From contig CM067522.1 in NCBI GenBank assembly GCA_034509495.1, positions 20,611,719-20,675,718 on the forward strand: 64,000 nucleotides of DNA, in the 5' to 3' direction. The position numbers were made by a program, and so were the translations under genes. Positions 24,701 to 31,853 of the stretch are shown in pieces. The notes under the pieces are model-generated. The model had not been told where the DNA came from and did no database searches. It worked only from the letters and a program-made list of their open reading frames with translations. This DNA comes from Acestrorhynchus altus (lineage: Eukaryota; Chordata; Actinopteri; Characiformes; Acestrorhynchidae). The first letter of the stretch is position 1, and each line of letters opens with the position of its first letter.

Positions 24701-27700
24701 ACTTAGCAACACTATAGCAACCGCCTAGCAACTACTTAGTAACACCATGCCAACCACCTGGGATACCAAGGCTACCAATTAGCAGCCAGAAAGCAACTAC
24801 TTGGGATACTATAGCAGCACTATAGCAACCACCTAGTAACCACTTAGCAAAACTATAGCAACCACCTAACAATTACATAGCAACAACTTGGCATATCATA
24901 GCAACCACTTAGCAACACCATAGCAGCCACCTGGGAGCCAACTGTAACTTCACGTAACAGTCTTGGCACTGGCTGGCAGTGGGAGCCACTGTTAACCACT
25001 GTTAACTACTTGTTTACTTGTTCTAACAGAGTCGTTTGCTAGACCAGTACATCATCATAACATAAGACTCAGCTGTGATTAGTGAGGTTTATGCTGCATG
25101 AGCCAATCTTATTTAAGATCATAGATATGCTTGCATGCAGCCTGCAGTTAAGTCACAAGTCGGTGGCTGGCAACAACGGCTTGACTCGCCCCAAGCCATC
25201 AATCCCTATGAGAGACACGTGCTTCCTCGCTAATTTTCAACATTATAGATGTCAAAGAGTAGTCTTCATGGGCCTGTGTTAAAAAAAAACCCCTGAAACA
25301 ATAATATCTTTGTCAGCTTGGGTGAGGATGAACTCCAGAACATTTCAATAAAAGCCCTCAAGCTGCAAAAACGTAGGAAAAAAACTAAAACAAATAAGGA
25401 GCCGAAGGCAATAAAAGATGGCATTTTTTTGGAAGCGCAGACGCCATTTTTTCACAGCAAGAAATCTTAACGTCAGCATTTCATCTGGCAAATCAAAGTG
25501 GAGTAAAACTAAATAATGTTCAGCCAAACTCAAGATGCAAAACCATGTTTATTTTATCAGCCAATGCAGAACAAAACCATGTGCAGGCCGGGATTGTCTG
25601 TGAACCCAATCAAAAGTAACCCACATATACAGGATGGTCCGATAAAGCCCCAGATTAGACTTTCTGTCCTTTCTTTCTTTCTTTCTTTCTTTCGGCCAAC
25701 CCTTGTGGCTCTGCTATCCTCATTGGCCACTATCCCCCCCTTTTTTCCCTCCTTCACTTTTTTTTCCTTTTTTTTCCTGTCCCTCTCTTCTTTTTGTAAC
25801 CCTACCCTCACAGGCACTCCAGTAGCCCGAGCATTCCAGGGGAGGTGGGGGTTGGGGCGCCCTGAAACAGGAAGTGACCAAATATACCTCATTCGTTTTC
25901 AGAGCTGTGATTTATCCAGAGTTAGTGTGAAGCTGGAACAGAGCATAGTGTGGGACACGTCTGTTCGTATGACGAGAAACATGGAAAGGGCCTTCTTTAT
26001 TATAGTTGAACTTGGGTCTCTGTATCATGGTGCTTATAAACCATTTAGATCAATATTTCTACATGAATTTGACCTAAAATGTCACCAGATTTTCTAAAAA
26101 GTCCTAAAAGTGAATCAGGAGAACCAAATCAAACAAAACTCATCAATATATTACAAATTTTAGCCCATTTCTTCATCATGCTGGTAGATTTCCTCCCATA
26201 AACTGCTTGCTTCAGGTTCTTCAACATCATTTTTATAGGAGTAAGGTCAGGACTGACATGAACTTTATTCTTCTTTAACCATTCTTTGGTAGAAAGCCTT
26301 GTGTGCTTACGGTCATTGTCTTGTTGCATGACCCACATTATCTTGAGATTCAGCTCACAGATACATATCCCGACATTTTCCCTGAGAATTTGCTGTTATT
26401 ATTCAGAATTTGTTGATCTCTCAATAAAAAAAATAATATGATACTACCACCACAGTGTTTCACAGATGGGACAATGTTTTTATGCTGGAATGCAGTGTTT
26501 TCAGCTCTTTAAATATATAAAATCTCAATTACACCAAAAATATATATTTCAGTCTGATCTGTCCACAAAACATTGTTCCAATATGCTTCCATCTCATCTA
26601 TGTAATCTTTAGCAAACTGCAGCTGGGCAGCAATGTTCTCATCCAACATCCTGACCTCAATAATTCTCCAGAATTTAGTAGAAAGCATTCCCAGGACCAC
26701 TGGTTCATCAGTGTAAGTTATATAAAATGGTGTGGACTTTTGTTCCAAGCAGATGTAGTTTTGTAGGGTATTTTCACATTTTAAACAGGCTAGACCAGGT
26801 TTAATCCCAGACTAGAAAAGGTTTACTCAAAAATTAGTCCTGGTTTAAACCTGTCTATGTATTTTCTCATGCCTCTTCACCACCCACCACACAGGCGAGG
26901 TCAGCTGGGCCCACCTGCTGCTTCAGCTCCATGCAGCTGTGCGGTTCAGCACTGCCGGGATTCACCAGGAATGTGCATTTGTCAGACAACCTTAGCAGAG
27001 TATGAGTTTGTAGTGGCATCAAGGCCAGTCTGGGTCGTCTCTCTGTCAGTGACCAGGGTCGAGCAGTTGTCAGTTTTTTTGCTAACCCCAAAAGAACAAA
27101 GCCCCTAGTCTGCTAGTGCTTAGTTCTCACATGCATGTCATGCCAGTTTACAGTGTGGCATTCCCACAAGTTGGCGCGGTGAATGTGAGAGAGAAAAGAG
27201 GACAAAACAGCGTTATGTTGAACCGTTATGGTGGGTTTCCTCCCAATTCTATTAGATTAAGGTCAGGACGTTGACTGGACTTTCATTCTCTTTTAACCAT
27301 TTTTGGTAGAACAACTTGTGTGCTTAGGGTCATTGTCTTTCTGCATGACCTGTGTTCTCTTGAGATTCAGCTCATGGACATATGTCCTGTCCTTTTCCTT
27401 TAGAAATTGCTGGTATAATTCAGAATACACTGAGGCCAATAGCCAGAATAATAACATAACACAAGGGATTTTAGACAAGGGTCATAGTCAACATGCTAAC
27501 ACCACAGTAGTGATTTTGGGCAAGGGATGTAGCCAATGCAATCATGCATCAGTATTGACGTTGGAGACACCATGCTACTTATTTTGGATGAGGAACGAAG
27601 TCCGGATGCTGTTGCCACGGGATGACGTTGGAGGATCCCAATGGCCAACATGTGTTCTTTGGGTTGTCATGGTATGATAAACCATTAACCATGGTCACGA

Positions 27701-30700
27701 CCCCTTTTTTTAAGGTTTGGATCTTCTCTATTGGTCCATTGACCATGAACGTAAAATGTAAACGTACAAAAGAGGCAGCTTGTGTTTTCGAAAGTTATGG
27801 AGTTACAAGATTTTGACACAACAACAATGAAATGTATAGACTACAAAAGCTCCACCTACAATAACAGATATACTCCAGGCTGTTTGTGAGCAACACAGCT
27901 GCTGTAGTCTGTGGGTTCCTGTCATAATGGAGGAGCTAACACTAATGGAAGAGCCTCTCTGAGAAGTCCTGCGGCTCCTCAGATATGAAGAGAGCTTCCT
28001 TGGAAAGTTTAGATAAAAAGCCAAATAGCTTGCACCACGTGTCAGGGAGCTGTAAACAGGCCAGGCTTGTGTGGTTAGTGCCTACTCCAGCCCTTATTGG
28101 CTGAAAGCAGATGTGAAGGATAAACCGCAGGCATCCCACAGCTGTCCCTCTTCTCTAGGTCAGCAGAAAACAATATCGGCCAGTCCTGTCCTTAGAAAAA
28201 GACTGTGACCTACATTAGGTCTGGAGGCCTGTTCTAAACAAAGGTTCTCCCAGATGAAGGAAGCTGGTTTATGACGTGACGCTTGAAAGGAGTTTGCATA
28301 TCTTGGCTTATCTGTCCGTGTGTCATTAGGTACTGTTTTATTAACCAATAAGATGGAAATTACTTGGCCTCGATGCAAGTCTTTAGTAAATAAGTCTTTT
28401 TTTGAGTTTTTGATTTAACTACACTATAACTTCCAATGAATTCTTAAGTGCAAATGCACACACAGCTATGGCGACCTTGGTTTCATAGTCTGGTCTGTAG
28501 TCCTGCATTGTGCAGCCATCTGCCAATAGCAATTTTTTTCTTGCCGTGTCATGTTCGGCTGCACTAAAAATGTGGGTTACCCTCAATGTATTCCAAGTTT
28601 AAATTGAGGTTGGTTGATCGAAACTCTCTTAATTCTTAGAATCCCAGATCCACCCTATGTGGGCCGTTACATATCGCTTTCTAGGATTCATATCTCCTAC
28701 CTTACAGACATGATATACATGTCATAACAAGACTTGGCCCTCTCTAACCTATCTTCATTGTGTGATGAATTATCAGCAAGCTTGGACAATAGCTAACCTT
28801 CACTCATTTCCAACTGAATTAAATCCCAGTTTAAATGTCCGAAGAGCTTCCAGTTCACGTTTACTGCTCTGTCCATAAAAATGCATCAAACTATGAAAAC
28901 ATCTAACCAAACTGGCCTAGGGTTAATCTTCTACAACTTATTGGACTTTCTCTTTCCTTCCAACGAAGCATCCATACATTTCCTTTCAGGGATTCTGCCA
29001 TGTTTATGTCCGGTGTGGGCTGACGGCCCCGCTGTTTCATTAGGAATTGTAAAAGAGCTTTTGTCTACAGAAGAACCCAAGGAAACTCTCCAGAGCCTGC
29101 TCATCCTGACTTTTGTGTTTGTCTGTTTTTCTCTCTTCAAAACATCCAGTAGCCCACCATGACCCCGAGAACACTTTCAACTGCAGCTTCATCGAGCCCC
29201 CTTCAGTCGCTGAGCAACCGACCCCATCCTGGTCCTCCCAGGAGTCCTTCTCCTCCTTCGAGACGACAGAAGACGGCCCTGTTTACTGCGTGCCCCATGA
29301 AGGTGAGTCACGGTGGAAACCGGCACAGATAAGCCATCTGTTTGGCCAATGGGGAGAAGCGATTAGGGACTTGAGGAATCTCTGAACAATTCTTGTGCTG
29401 ACCCAGTTTGATGGAGCGTGCTTCTGGAGACAGACTCGCTGGAATGGTAACGCCAGGCTTTAAGGTGTGGGTGCCATGTGTGGGGGATGTGAAAATACAA
29501 ACAGGAAATGGCACAAAAGGCCAAGTCAGCAGCAGGAATGCTGCCAAGTCATGAATCATTTTCTTGGGTAATGCTTGAGCAGGAGGGGAGTAATGATCAC
29601 TGTTTTCTAAGCAATTTTGGTTTGCTGGCAAAACCCAGACAGAGACGCTCAAAGAATCGCCCCAGGCAGTGTTTTGCACTGTAATCTGTGATGTTTCTTA
29701 AATCGAACGCTGACAACCAACAGTGTGTAGTGGGAAAGAGCCAGGGGCTGTTTTATATGTATTTTTAAGCTGCATCAATTACAATAATAGAGATATATGC
29801 TGTTTGCCTTTAGGTCTAGCTAGTTGTCTGTAAAAATATGTCTTTCCTTTCCTCACTCCAAGATCATTAAAATTCTGCTGTCTAGCAGTTTGGTTTAGAT
29901 CAAATGTACACATTTTTCCTCTTAGCCCATCATTACTCGAGGGAAAGACTCATTAACAACCCATGATTAATTAATTAATACTGTCTTCTTCTTCTTTATG
30001 GTCTGTTCAGATACCATTAATGAAGGTAATGTGAAGTCCAGTCCCAACACCACACTGGAAAATGCTGTATCTGTTGCTGAGGAGGACGCTGGAGAATACA
30101 CATCTCTCAAAGACACAAGAGCAACCACAAAGCAGCCTGCCAATGATGGCAGTGAGCAACCACTGCTCAAGTCTTCAGACAGCGAGGGCTCCACTAGTGG
30201 GTCCGAGTCGACCATGGGTGCTCTTTACGCCCGAATTGCTCGCCTTTCTAAGCATTCCAAAGAGGAAGAAGACAGTGCAGCTGAAGCCAAAGCCAACGAC
30301 AAGGCCCCATCTCCAGATAGGACCAAGCCACGCCCACCAGACCCTTCTACCAAGCCCAAAGTGTCCTGGATCCATGGAACATCTGGATCCAGCCCATCAG
30401 AGAAGGGCCAGGCGCCATCACCACCCAAAGAAAAGAAGAGGAGCTCTACTGAAGAGAAGCACCGTTCAAAGGACAAGTCGAGCAAGAAAGGGGAGCAGAG
30501 GAATACAGATGCTAAGAAGGATGATGGAAATGAATCTCCATGCAAGACCAAAACCCACAAAGCTTCAGATCCCATTGAGCACATCAATGGAGCAGTCCAG
30601 AATGCCTTAAAGAAGATTGGAAACTTCCACTCTGACAGGAAAGGGGGCGAAACTACCAAAGAGCCACCCAAGAGCCCCAAGATCATGCACCCTCACATAA

Positions 30701-31125
30701 ACTCTGAAGCGGCCACTCTGCTGGCTGCTCAGTTGAAGGAGAAGACCCAGAGTCTGAACCGTAATGAGGGTCTCTCGATTGGCATCAAACCCAATGGAGT
30801 GTCCACTCCCCAGGCCAACAGGGAGAAACCAACACCACCCCAGAAGGCCAAGCGCTCAGTAACTGCAGCCAACAAACCCCTTCTACCCACCTCTACTAAC
30901 CTTCAGAAGATGGTGGCTCCTGTAACGGACTCGTCTACCCCTGAGCCCAAAAGCCCAGAAAAGCAGGCCTTAAATGGGACCAAAGTAGGAGATGCAGGAG
31001 ACCCCACACCAAAGAAAACACCCATTAAAAAACCACCCAGGAAGAAAGGCAAGGAGGGAACAGCAGAGACAGAACCTAAGTCCACTCCAAAGACGGCCAT
31101 TATGCCACCTCAGTTTGTCAAATAG
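900..31125 (+). CDS. SCARF2: SCARF2, scavenger receptor class F member 2 (SREC-II), 11 coding exons
   Basis: Joined exons: 900-1009, 9615-9673, 10296-10397, 12649-13168, 13640-13858, 13988-14116, 17102-17205, 20076-20190, 22648-22772, 29150-29302, 30011-31125. Every junction has AG/GT and the frame stays open for 2751 nt (916 residues plus TAG). The product is a type I plasma-membrane protein. Residues 1-22 are a signal peptide, about 50-414 are tandem Cys-rich EGF/laminin-like repeats, about 420-446 are the membrane span, and the rest is a cytoplasmic tail. Tail motifs shared with mammalian SCARF2 include GRFSRIS-KLPRIPLR-QKLPKVV, WSS-SFSSF-TT, GPVYCVPHE, KPKVSWIHG, PPQKAKRSV and KKPPRKK. 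Family knowledge: SREC-II binds SCARF1 and acts in adhesion, and human loss causes Van den Ende-Gupta syndrome. Human SCARF2 is of similar length. SCARF1 is less likely because the tail matches SCARF2. Odd point: exon 7 has a second copy at 19168-19271. Confidence 0.95.
1440..2640. repeat. Degenerate tandem repeat of GGTTCTTTA / AGAACCATAACCATGA units
   Basis: Within SCARF2 intron 1. About 1.2 kb alternates blocks like AAGAAAGTGGTTCTTTAGTA, AAGGCAATGGTCCTATA and CAGAACCATAACCATGA with loose spacing of 60-70 bases. Adjacent blocks are complementary (GGTTCT versus AGAACC). A related but mostly opposite-orientation cluster is at 7660-8040. Confidence 0.7.
2641..3130. other. Intron 1 sequence with no recognised element
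   Basis: No reading frame, repeat family or structured element recognised here. Confidence 0.5.
3140..3670 (+). mobile_element. Tc1/mariner-like transposon remnant
   Basis: The stretch at 3520-3660 reads KHGGGSIILCACFAA and then, after a stop, VKRMWAMQQDNNPN. These correspond to the Tc1 transposase HGGGS-MVWGCF and QQDNDPKH regions. Frames are broken by stops and the element is not functional. The preceding 3150-3260 (GCAGAAGTTTGGGTACCCCT) looks like a terminal region of a related element. Confidence 0.7.
3735..4020. mobile_element. Dispersed retroelement-like fragment
   Basis: C/T-rich stretch with CCCTGTCTGCCCCTTCTTGTC and CCTTTATTAATCATCCCCAGGTG. Its reverse complement recurs at about 56330-56480 and a diverged version at 11410-11720, so it is a dispersed repeat, possibly a LINE 3' part. 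The family is not identified. Confidence 0.5.
4085..4480. repeat. Degenerate GCTTCTACATCTATG / GCCAGCTGCCCATGC repeat
   Basis: Imperfect tandem units of about 40 bases, followed by a CAGCATCTGCTCCAG-rich tract. Several overlapping frames are open on both strands because of the repeat structure. They look like retroelement or low-complexity debris, not a host gene. Confidence 0.5.
4838..5035 (+). mobile_element. tRNA-derived fish SINE
   Basis: Contains a B-box-like GGTTGCTGGTTCAATTCCC. It then carries the typical body GAAGTGCCCTTAAGCAAGG, GCCCACCACTCCGGGCATGTG, CTCACTGCCCCCTAGTGTG and TTTCACTGCATGGATGGGTT. The same order recurs at 6505-6745. This is a widespread cypriniform/characiform SINE type by recollection. 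Confidence 0.75.
5036..6300. other. Intron 1, mostly unrecognised
   Basis: A minus-strand frame at 5102-5311 is open and looks TE-like but I cannot name it. The remainder shows no gene or structured repeat. Confidence 0.4.
6309..6395. repeat. Short local tandem duplication (about 54 bp, 1.6 copies)
   Basis: GGCTCCACCCACAATTAGAA followed by ACAGGAAGA occurs twice in direct succession, separated by GACCGTTCTA. Confidence 0.8.
6505..6745 (+). mobile_element. tRNA-derived fish SINE, second copy
   Basis: Same layout as 4838-5035: TTGCTGGTTCAATTCCCTGA, then GAAGTGCCCTTGAGAAAGGC, ATGCCCACCACTCTAGGCC, GTGTGCTCACTACCGCC and TTTTCACCGCATGGATGAGC. This copy is longer because it keeps the CCCCAGCTGCTCTCCGGACC segment. 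Confidence 0.75.
7170..7625. mobile_element. Non-autonomous DNA transposon interrupted by a SINE-like insertion
   Basis: The outer parts (7170-7260: TTTGTTGGGGTAACTGTCCAG; 7480-7625: CATCCCTCCCAAAAGTAT and GCTGGGGGACTTTATACCCC) match one fish repeat also present at 48765-48935, 61075-61375 and, in part, 23100-23195. Between them, about 7265-7465, is an unrelated segment carrying GGAAACCAGAGTCCC and, on the minus strand, a tRNA B-box-like GGATTCGATTCCC. CCCAGCTCA occurs on both sides and may be the target duplication. Confidence 0.55.
7660..8045. repeat. AAGAACCCTTT / GGGTTCTTTG repeat cluster
   Basis: Repeated AAGAACCCTTTAATGATGCA, AGGGTTCTTTGGGTGGTCAT and TATAGAACCCTCTACAG blocks. Related to the intron 1 cluster at 1440-2640. 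Confidence 0.65.
8046..8725. other. Intron 1 sequence with no recognised element
   Basis: A 77-residue open frame at 8136-8369 has no recognisable motif, no splice context and no repeat match. It is treated as chance. Confidence 0.4.
8740..9080 (+). mobile_element. Tc1-like transposon remnant (CFAAAG family)
   Basis: 8815-8870 (ACCTACAGGTAGCTCTCGC) matches the Tc1-like fragment at 51470. 8880-9075 reads CFAAAGCGDLSIIETTMRSLL and RIPRGGVGTSVFQL in shifted frames, the same family as the fuller element at 54147-55129 (minus strand there). Internally deleted. Confidence 0.75.
9085..9300. repeat. AGCAACCACCT-type tandem repeat
   Basis: Loose tandem array of units such as ATAGCAACCACCTAGCAACAC, about 18-24 bases long. 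Matching arrays are at 24690-24950 and 63815-64000. Confidence 0.8.
9615..9673 (+). CDS. SCARF2: SCARF2 coding exon 2
   Basis: Acceptor TTTCTAG at 9608-9614, donor GTAAGA at 9674. 59 nt, entering in phase 2 and leaving in phase 1. Encodes TPTFMCCSGWGQLGDECLT, matching the CC-GW-QLGDEC segment that begins the SCARF ectodomain. Confidence 0.92.
9674..10295 (+). other. SCARF2: SCARF2 intron 2
   Basis: 622 bp. No repeat family recognised. Ends with a polypyrimidine tract (TTCCTTTTTTTTTTCTTTTCTCCAG). Confidence 0.8.
10296..10397 (+). CDS. SCARF2: SCARF2 coding exon 3 (first EGF-like repeat)
   Basis: 102 nt, phase 1 at both ends, donor GTAAGA at 10398. Encodes LCEGNFTCKENEVCVRPNEC followed by RCRHGYFGASCDT, a complete EGF-like module (residues about 58-90). 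The CEGN-TC-ENEVCVRP-EC pattern is typical of SCARF1/2. Confidence 0.95.
10398..12648 (+). other. SCARF2: SCARF2 intron 3
   Basis: 2.25 kb. At 11040-11165 are fragments of the palindromic GGTGGACTGTTCTCAGCA / CAGTGACACTGACAT repeat, seen more fully at 45020-45530. At 11410-11720 is a diverged copy of the 3735-4020 retroelement-like repeat. CCATATCGGTCA (near 11810) and TGACCATATTGG (near 11925) form a weak inverted pair. The remainder is unremarkable. Confidence 0.6.
12649..13168 (+). CDS. SCARF2: SCARF2 coding exon 4 (EGF/laminin-like repeat block)
   Basis: The largest ectodomain exon, 520 nt, residues about 91-263. It holds at least four CxCHPNG-CDDVTGKCTC / CxCQ-GKCD-ETGKCTCH type modules with eight-Cys spacing, then YCSINSVCDQTTGRCIC, CNNSPCEQFTGRCQC and CREPCPAGFYGQNC. 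Acceptor CCTTCCAG at 12641-12648, donor GTGAGG at 13169, phase 2 out. The order and motifs match SCARF2 module for module. Confidence 0.97.
13169..13639 (+). other. SCARF2: SCARF2 intron 4 with a MITE arm
   Basis: 471 bp. 13275-13370 carries CACTGCATGGTATCC, ACTCAATTCTACTCGGC, TTTTTCCACTTGG and ACCTGGTACCTGGAACCGG, one arm of the palindromic MITE found complete at 31569-31853. Confidence 0.6.
13640..13858 (+). CDS. SCARF2: SCARF2 coding exon 5
   Basis: 219 nt, phase 2 in and out, donor GTAGGA at 13859. Encodes CGHCKGQQPCKVTEGRCVTC, then ERGWNGTKCDQMCAPGFFGE and CPPCKDGHFCDRINGKCSHC followed by NPGWIGDR. These are the GQCKGQQPC and C-PGWNGTKCDQ-C modules of SCARF2. Confidence 0.96.
13859..13987 (+). 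other. SCARF2: SCARF2 intron 5 (short)
   Basis: 129 bp, ends with CTCTATCTCTGCAG. No repeats. Confidence 0.9.
13988..14116 (+). CDS. SCARF2: SCARF2 coding exon 6
   Basis: 129 nt, phase 2 in and out, donor GTAAGT at 14117. Encodes CEVRCPNGTYGENCENDCSH followed by CFNGDCHFATGECLCDSGFY, residues about 337-379, matching the C-NGTYGEDC module of SCARF2. Confidence 0.96.
14310..14875. repeat. 30-bp minisatellite carrying heat-shock-element motifs
   Basis: Intron 6 of SCARF2. The unit is 30 bases, about 19 copies with some deletions: ACTGTTCTAGAATGTTCTCC followed by CTCCATTCAC. About nine units contain TTCNNGAANNTTC exactly, the three-box HSF1 recognition pattern. Variant units replace TAGAATG with TAGAAGG or CAAGAATG. 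Confidence 0.9.
14876..15660 (+). other. SCARF2: SCARF2 intron 6, unique stretch between minisatellites
   Basis: No gene or repeat family recognised. Unremarkable base composition. Confidence 0.5.
15665..16510. repeat. 47-bp minisatellite related to the HSE array
   Basis: Intron 6 of SCARF2. The unit is about 47 bases: GAATGTTCTTGATGTTCTCC, then CCACATCCCCCTATTCACCC, then TCTTTTA. About 13-15 copies, degrading at the 3' end. It shares GAATGTTCT and TTCTCC with the 30-bp array and may derive from it. Confidence 0.85.
17102..17205 (+). CDS. SCARF2: SCARF2 coding exon 7 (last EGF-like module)
   Basis: 104 nt, enters in phase 2 and leaves in phase 1. Acceptor CATCCCTGCAG ends at 17101, donor GTAAGA starts at 17206. 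Encodes CNLTCEFGQFGVNCAETCPC followed by HDKNCNPVSGACNL, residues about 380-414. All cysteines of the module are kept, so this copy is taken as the functional one over 19168-19271. Confidence 0.93.
17470..17960 (-). mobile_element. Tc1/mariner-like transposon remnant
   Basis: On the minus strand it reads VTLTFSAGQCSSTQQGLPRN and INNQAFMGAIASATRVQDLQ, then HLWVNVLQDGIQNLYLHVQP. These correspond to the C-terminal part of a Tc1/mariner transposase with frames disrupted. The same family occurs on the + strand at 57680-57960 (VQDLQAQL-HLWVNV-QDA-QNPYLHV). Confidence 0.7.
18010..18690. repeat. AT-rich segment with inverted and direct repeats
   Basis: AAAGGCTTAAAATATGTCAC (from 18111) and its near-complement AAAGTGACATATTAAGCCTT (from 18521) are inverted about 410 bp apart. 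AAAGTGAAATTTTAAGCCTT (from 18218) is a further direct copy. GGGTGATGTAATTGAAGAAT and GAGTGATGCGCTTGAAGAAC flank the block. Could be a decayed MITE. Confidence 0.55.
19039..19098. repeat. (GA)n microsatellite
   Basis: About 25 GA dinucleotides directly upstream of the duplicated exon 7 segment. Confidence 0.95.
19168..19271 (+). pseudogene. SCARF2: Duplicate of SCARF2 exon 7 (exon 7b)
   Basis: 104 nt, same length and phases as 17102-17205, with 4 mismatches. Acceptor AATCCCTGCAG and donor GTAAGG are intact. Three differences are silent. The fourth turns a module cysteine to tyrosine (GVNC to GVNY). The copy extends upstream through CATTTAAGAGTCATCT. Because the exon enters in phase 2 and leaves in phase 1, using both copies would break the frame. 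It could be spliced only instead of exon 7, or it is a dead copy. A mariner remnant follows directly at about 19300. Confidence 0.8.
19300..19990 (+). mobile_element. Mariner-like transposon remnant, copy A
   Basis: Contains CAACAGGACGACACTCGTCC (QQDDTRPHT type), CCTGTCCCTGATTGAAAATG (DLSLIENVW) and CATCACAGGACACCATTAGG. It matches 36490-37130 over most of its length. Frames are broken by indels and stops. Confidence 0.8.
20076..20190 (+). CDS. SCARF2: SCARF2 coding exon 8 (transmembrane)
   Basis: 115 nt, phase 1 in, phase 2 out, donor GTGAGT at 20191. Encodes YPNQRMGVIAAGTLVSFLLL followed by ILLSLLCCCFLCSNKKRN. Residues about 420-446 are a single hydrophobic span ending in Cys residues (possible palmitoylation) and a basic stop-transfer stretch. 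Human SCARF2 has the same CCC-rich exit. Confidence 0.95.
20845..21185 (-). mobile_element. tRNA-derived SINE, minus strand
   Basis: Read on the minus strand it begins GTGGCTGAGCGATCTAAGGA (box A-like) and continues to CACGAATTCGAATCCTGG (box B). A long non-tRNA body ends in CCCCCTAGTGTCAGGAGCAT. The head resembles a leucine or serine tRNA. It is too diverged, and lacks a foldable acceptor, to be a tRNA gene. Confidence 0.65.
21633..21704. repeat. (CA)n microsatellite
   Basis: About 34 CA units in SCARF2 intron 8, one AAAC interruption. Confidence 0.95.
22648..22772 (+). CDS. SCARF2: SCARF2 coding exon 9 (juxtamembrane tail)
   Basis: 125 nt, phase 2 in, phase 1 out, donor GTATGT at 22773. 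Encodes SPDQDSSTNSKKAKRILCGR followed by FSRISTKLPRIPLRKQKLPK and VV. The basic GRFSRIS-KLPRIPLR block is nearly invariant in SCARF2. Confidence 0.96.
23200..23990. repeat. Degenerate GAGACTTGACTCAGACTC repeat
   Basis: About 0.8 kb of imperfect units of roughly 25-35 bases built from AGAGACTTAAGACTTGACTC and AGACTCACACCC. Four units contain TGACTCA exactly (23229, 23461, 23527, 23769). Confidence 0.75.
24690..24950. repeat. AGCAACCACCT-type tandem repeat
   Basis: Same family as 9085-9300: repeated ACTATAGCAACCACCTAGCA and TTAGCAACACCATAGC units. Confidence 0.8.
26105..26760 (-). mobile_element. Tc1-like transposon remnant (QQDNDRKH family)
   Basis: The minus strand reads MWVMQQDNDRKHTRLSTKEW and LKKNKVHV. 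Further left on the same strand it reads WNNVLWTDQTEIYIFG. These correspond to the Tc1 DDE regions WTDE and QQDNDPKHT. Stops and missing segments show it is dead. Confidence 0.8.
27235..27430 (-). mobile_element. Tc1-like transposon fragment
   Basis: Minus strand reads VMQKDNDPKHTSCSTKNG, the same Tc1 motif as at 26105-26760. Only about 200 bp survive. Confidence 0.7.
28610..28925. mobile_element. Dispersed repeat of unknown family, copy 1
   Basis: CTCTTAATTCTTAGAATCCC, ATGTCATAACAAGACTT, CACGTTTACTGCTCTGTCCA and ATGCATCAAACTATGAAAAC occur in this order. The same blocks recur at 33855-34025 and 34760-34830, where a minisatellite separates them. Confidence 0.6.
29150..29302 (+). CDS. SCARF2: SCARF2 coding exon 10
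   Basis: 153 nt, phase 1 in and out, donor GTGAGT at 29303. Encodes AHHDPENTFNCSFIEPPSVA, then EQPTPSWSSQESFSSFETTE and DGPVYCVPHE, matching human SCARF2 nearly residue for residue. The YCVP tyrosine is a candidate phosphorylation site (inference). Confidence 0.97.
29303..30010 (+). other. SCARF2: SCARF2 intron 10
   Basis: 708 bp, no repeats recognised. Ends in a polypyrimidine stretch and TCTGTTCAG. Confidence 0.85.
30011..31125 (+). CDS. SCARF2: SCARF2 coding exon 11 (cytoplasmic tail and stop)
   Basis: 1115 nt ending at TAG 31123-31125, encoding residues about 546-916. The tail is rich in Lys, Pro, Ser and Thr. It carries conserved islands STMGALYARIARLSK, PPDPSTKPKVSWIHG, SEAATLLAAQLKEKTQSLNR, REKPTPPQKAKRSV and KKTPIKKPPRKK, joined by low-complexity spacers that differ from mammals. 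No catalytic domain. The frame continues upstream of the exon to an ATG at 29998, which lies in the intron and is not used. Confidence 0.96.
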
Positions 31126-31568
31126 ACACTGCATTTGGAAATTATAGGGCTGGACATGCAGTGCCTGCCCATAGTGAATGAAACCTTTCACCGATGCTCT
31201 TGTATCATGGTCATGATAAGCAAATATTTGGAAGAGCTGCGTGACGGATCTATTCCATTTATTGGTTGCGGTCCAGGATGAGCTTGGAGAAGGAACAGTC
31301 ACTGGTTACCATGTCGTGCCTTGAAGGTTCTACAAGTTTGTACAGTCTTGAAAGGAATTCATCAATATTACAGTTTTATATGGATTTAAAGTAATAAGCT
31401 TATTTTATAGTCCAGCATTTCTAAATTCAACCAAACTATGTCACTATTTCAGGTCATCCTGTGTTCTAACTTAATGACCAAACAAAGCTTGTATTCTTCT
31501 GATCTACAGGGAAATTCTGAGAAAATGACCACATGTTGTCTTTGTCTATGGTACTGTGGAAAATCATG
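31126..31568 (+). other. SCARF2: SCARF2 proximal 3' UTR
   Basis: Non-coding sequence after the SCARF2 stop. No AATAAA occurs here, so the polyadenylation site must lie further downstream or use a variant signal. Confidence 0.5.
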
Positions 31569-31853
31569 TGGCACTTTTCCATTGCATGGTACCCACACTA
31601 CTCGACTTTACCCATTCTGTTGTTGTTTTTTTTGTTTTTTTGCTTTTCCACTGCATATATTTGGTACCTGGTGCTTTTTTCATACCTGCTTACTCGTGGT
31701 TCCAAACCAGTATGGACTAAAATGTCACCTAAGACCAAAGTCGAAGAGAATCGTCACGCAGGCAAGCGTGGAAATGGAAAATGATCCAGGCACCAGGTAC
31801 CTTTGACCGAGTAGAGCCGAGAAGCGTTGGTACTACACAGTGGGAAAGTGCCA
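31569..31853. mobile_element. Palindromic MITE (285 bp)
   Basis: Left end TGGCACTTTTCCATTGCATG and the reverse complement of the right end, TGGCACTTTCCCACTGTGTA, match as terminal inverted repeats continuing through GTACC. Inside are GGTACCTGG and CCAGGCACCAGGTACC, also inverted. Partial arms occur in SCARF2 introns 4 and 8. No transposase frame. Confidence 0.8.

Larger units (their letters stand above)
22773..29149 (+). other. SCARF2: SCARF2 intron 9
   Basis: 6.4 kb. It contains a fragment of the GTATTGGATGGAGCACC transposon family at about 23100-23195, the GACTC repeat at 23200-23985, the AGCAACC array at 24690-24950, Tc1-like pieces at 26105-26760 and 27235-27430, and a dispersed repeat at 28610-28925. 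Stretches 24000-24690, 24960-26100 and 27430-28600 show nothing I recognise apart from short CTTT and C/T runs near 25670-25800. Confidence 0.55.

Noticed and set aside
25516..26097. 193-codon plus-strand frame
   Set aside because: Runs through a C/T-rich low-complexity tract with no recognisable domain and sits in SCARF2 intron 9.
29998..30010. ATG at 29998 as the start of a separate 375-codon gene
   Set aside because: The frame is the last SCARF2 exon; the ATG falls in the intron before the acceptor at 30009-30010.
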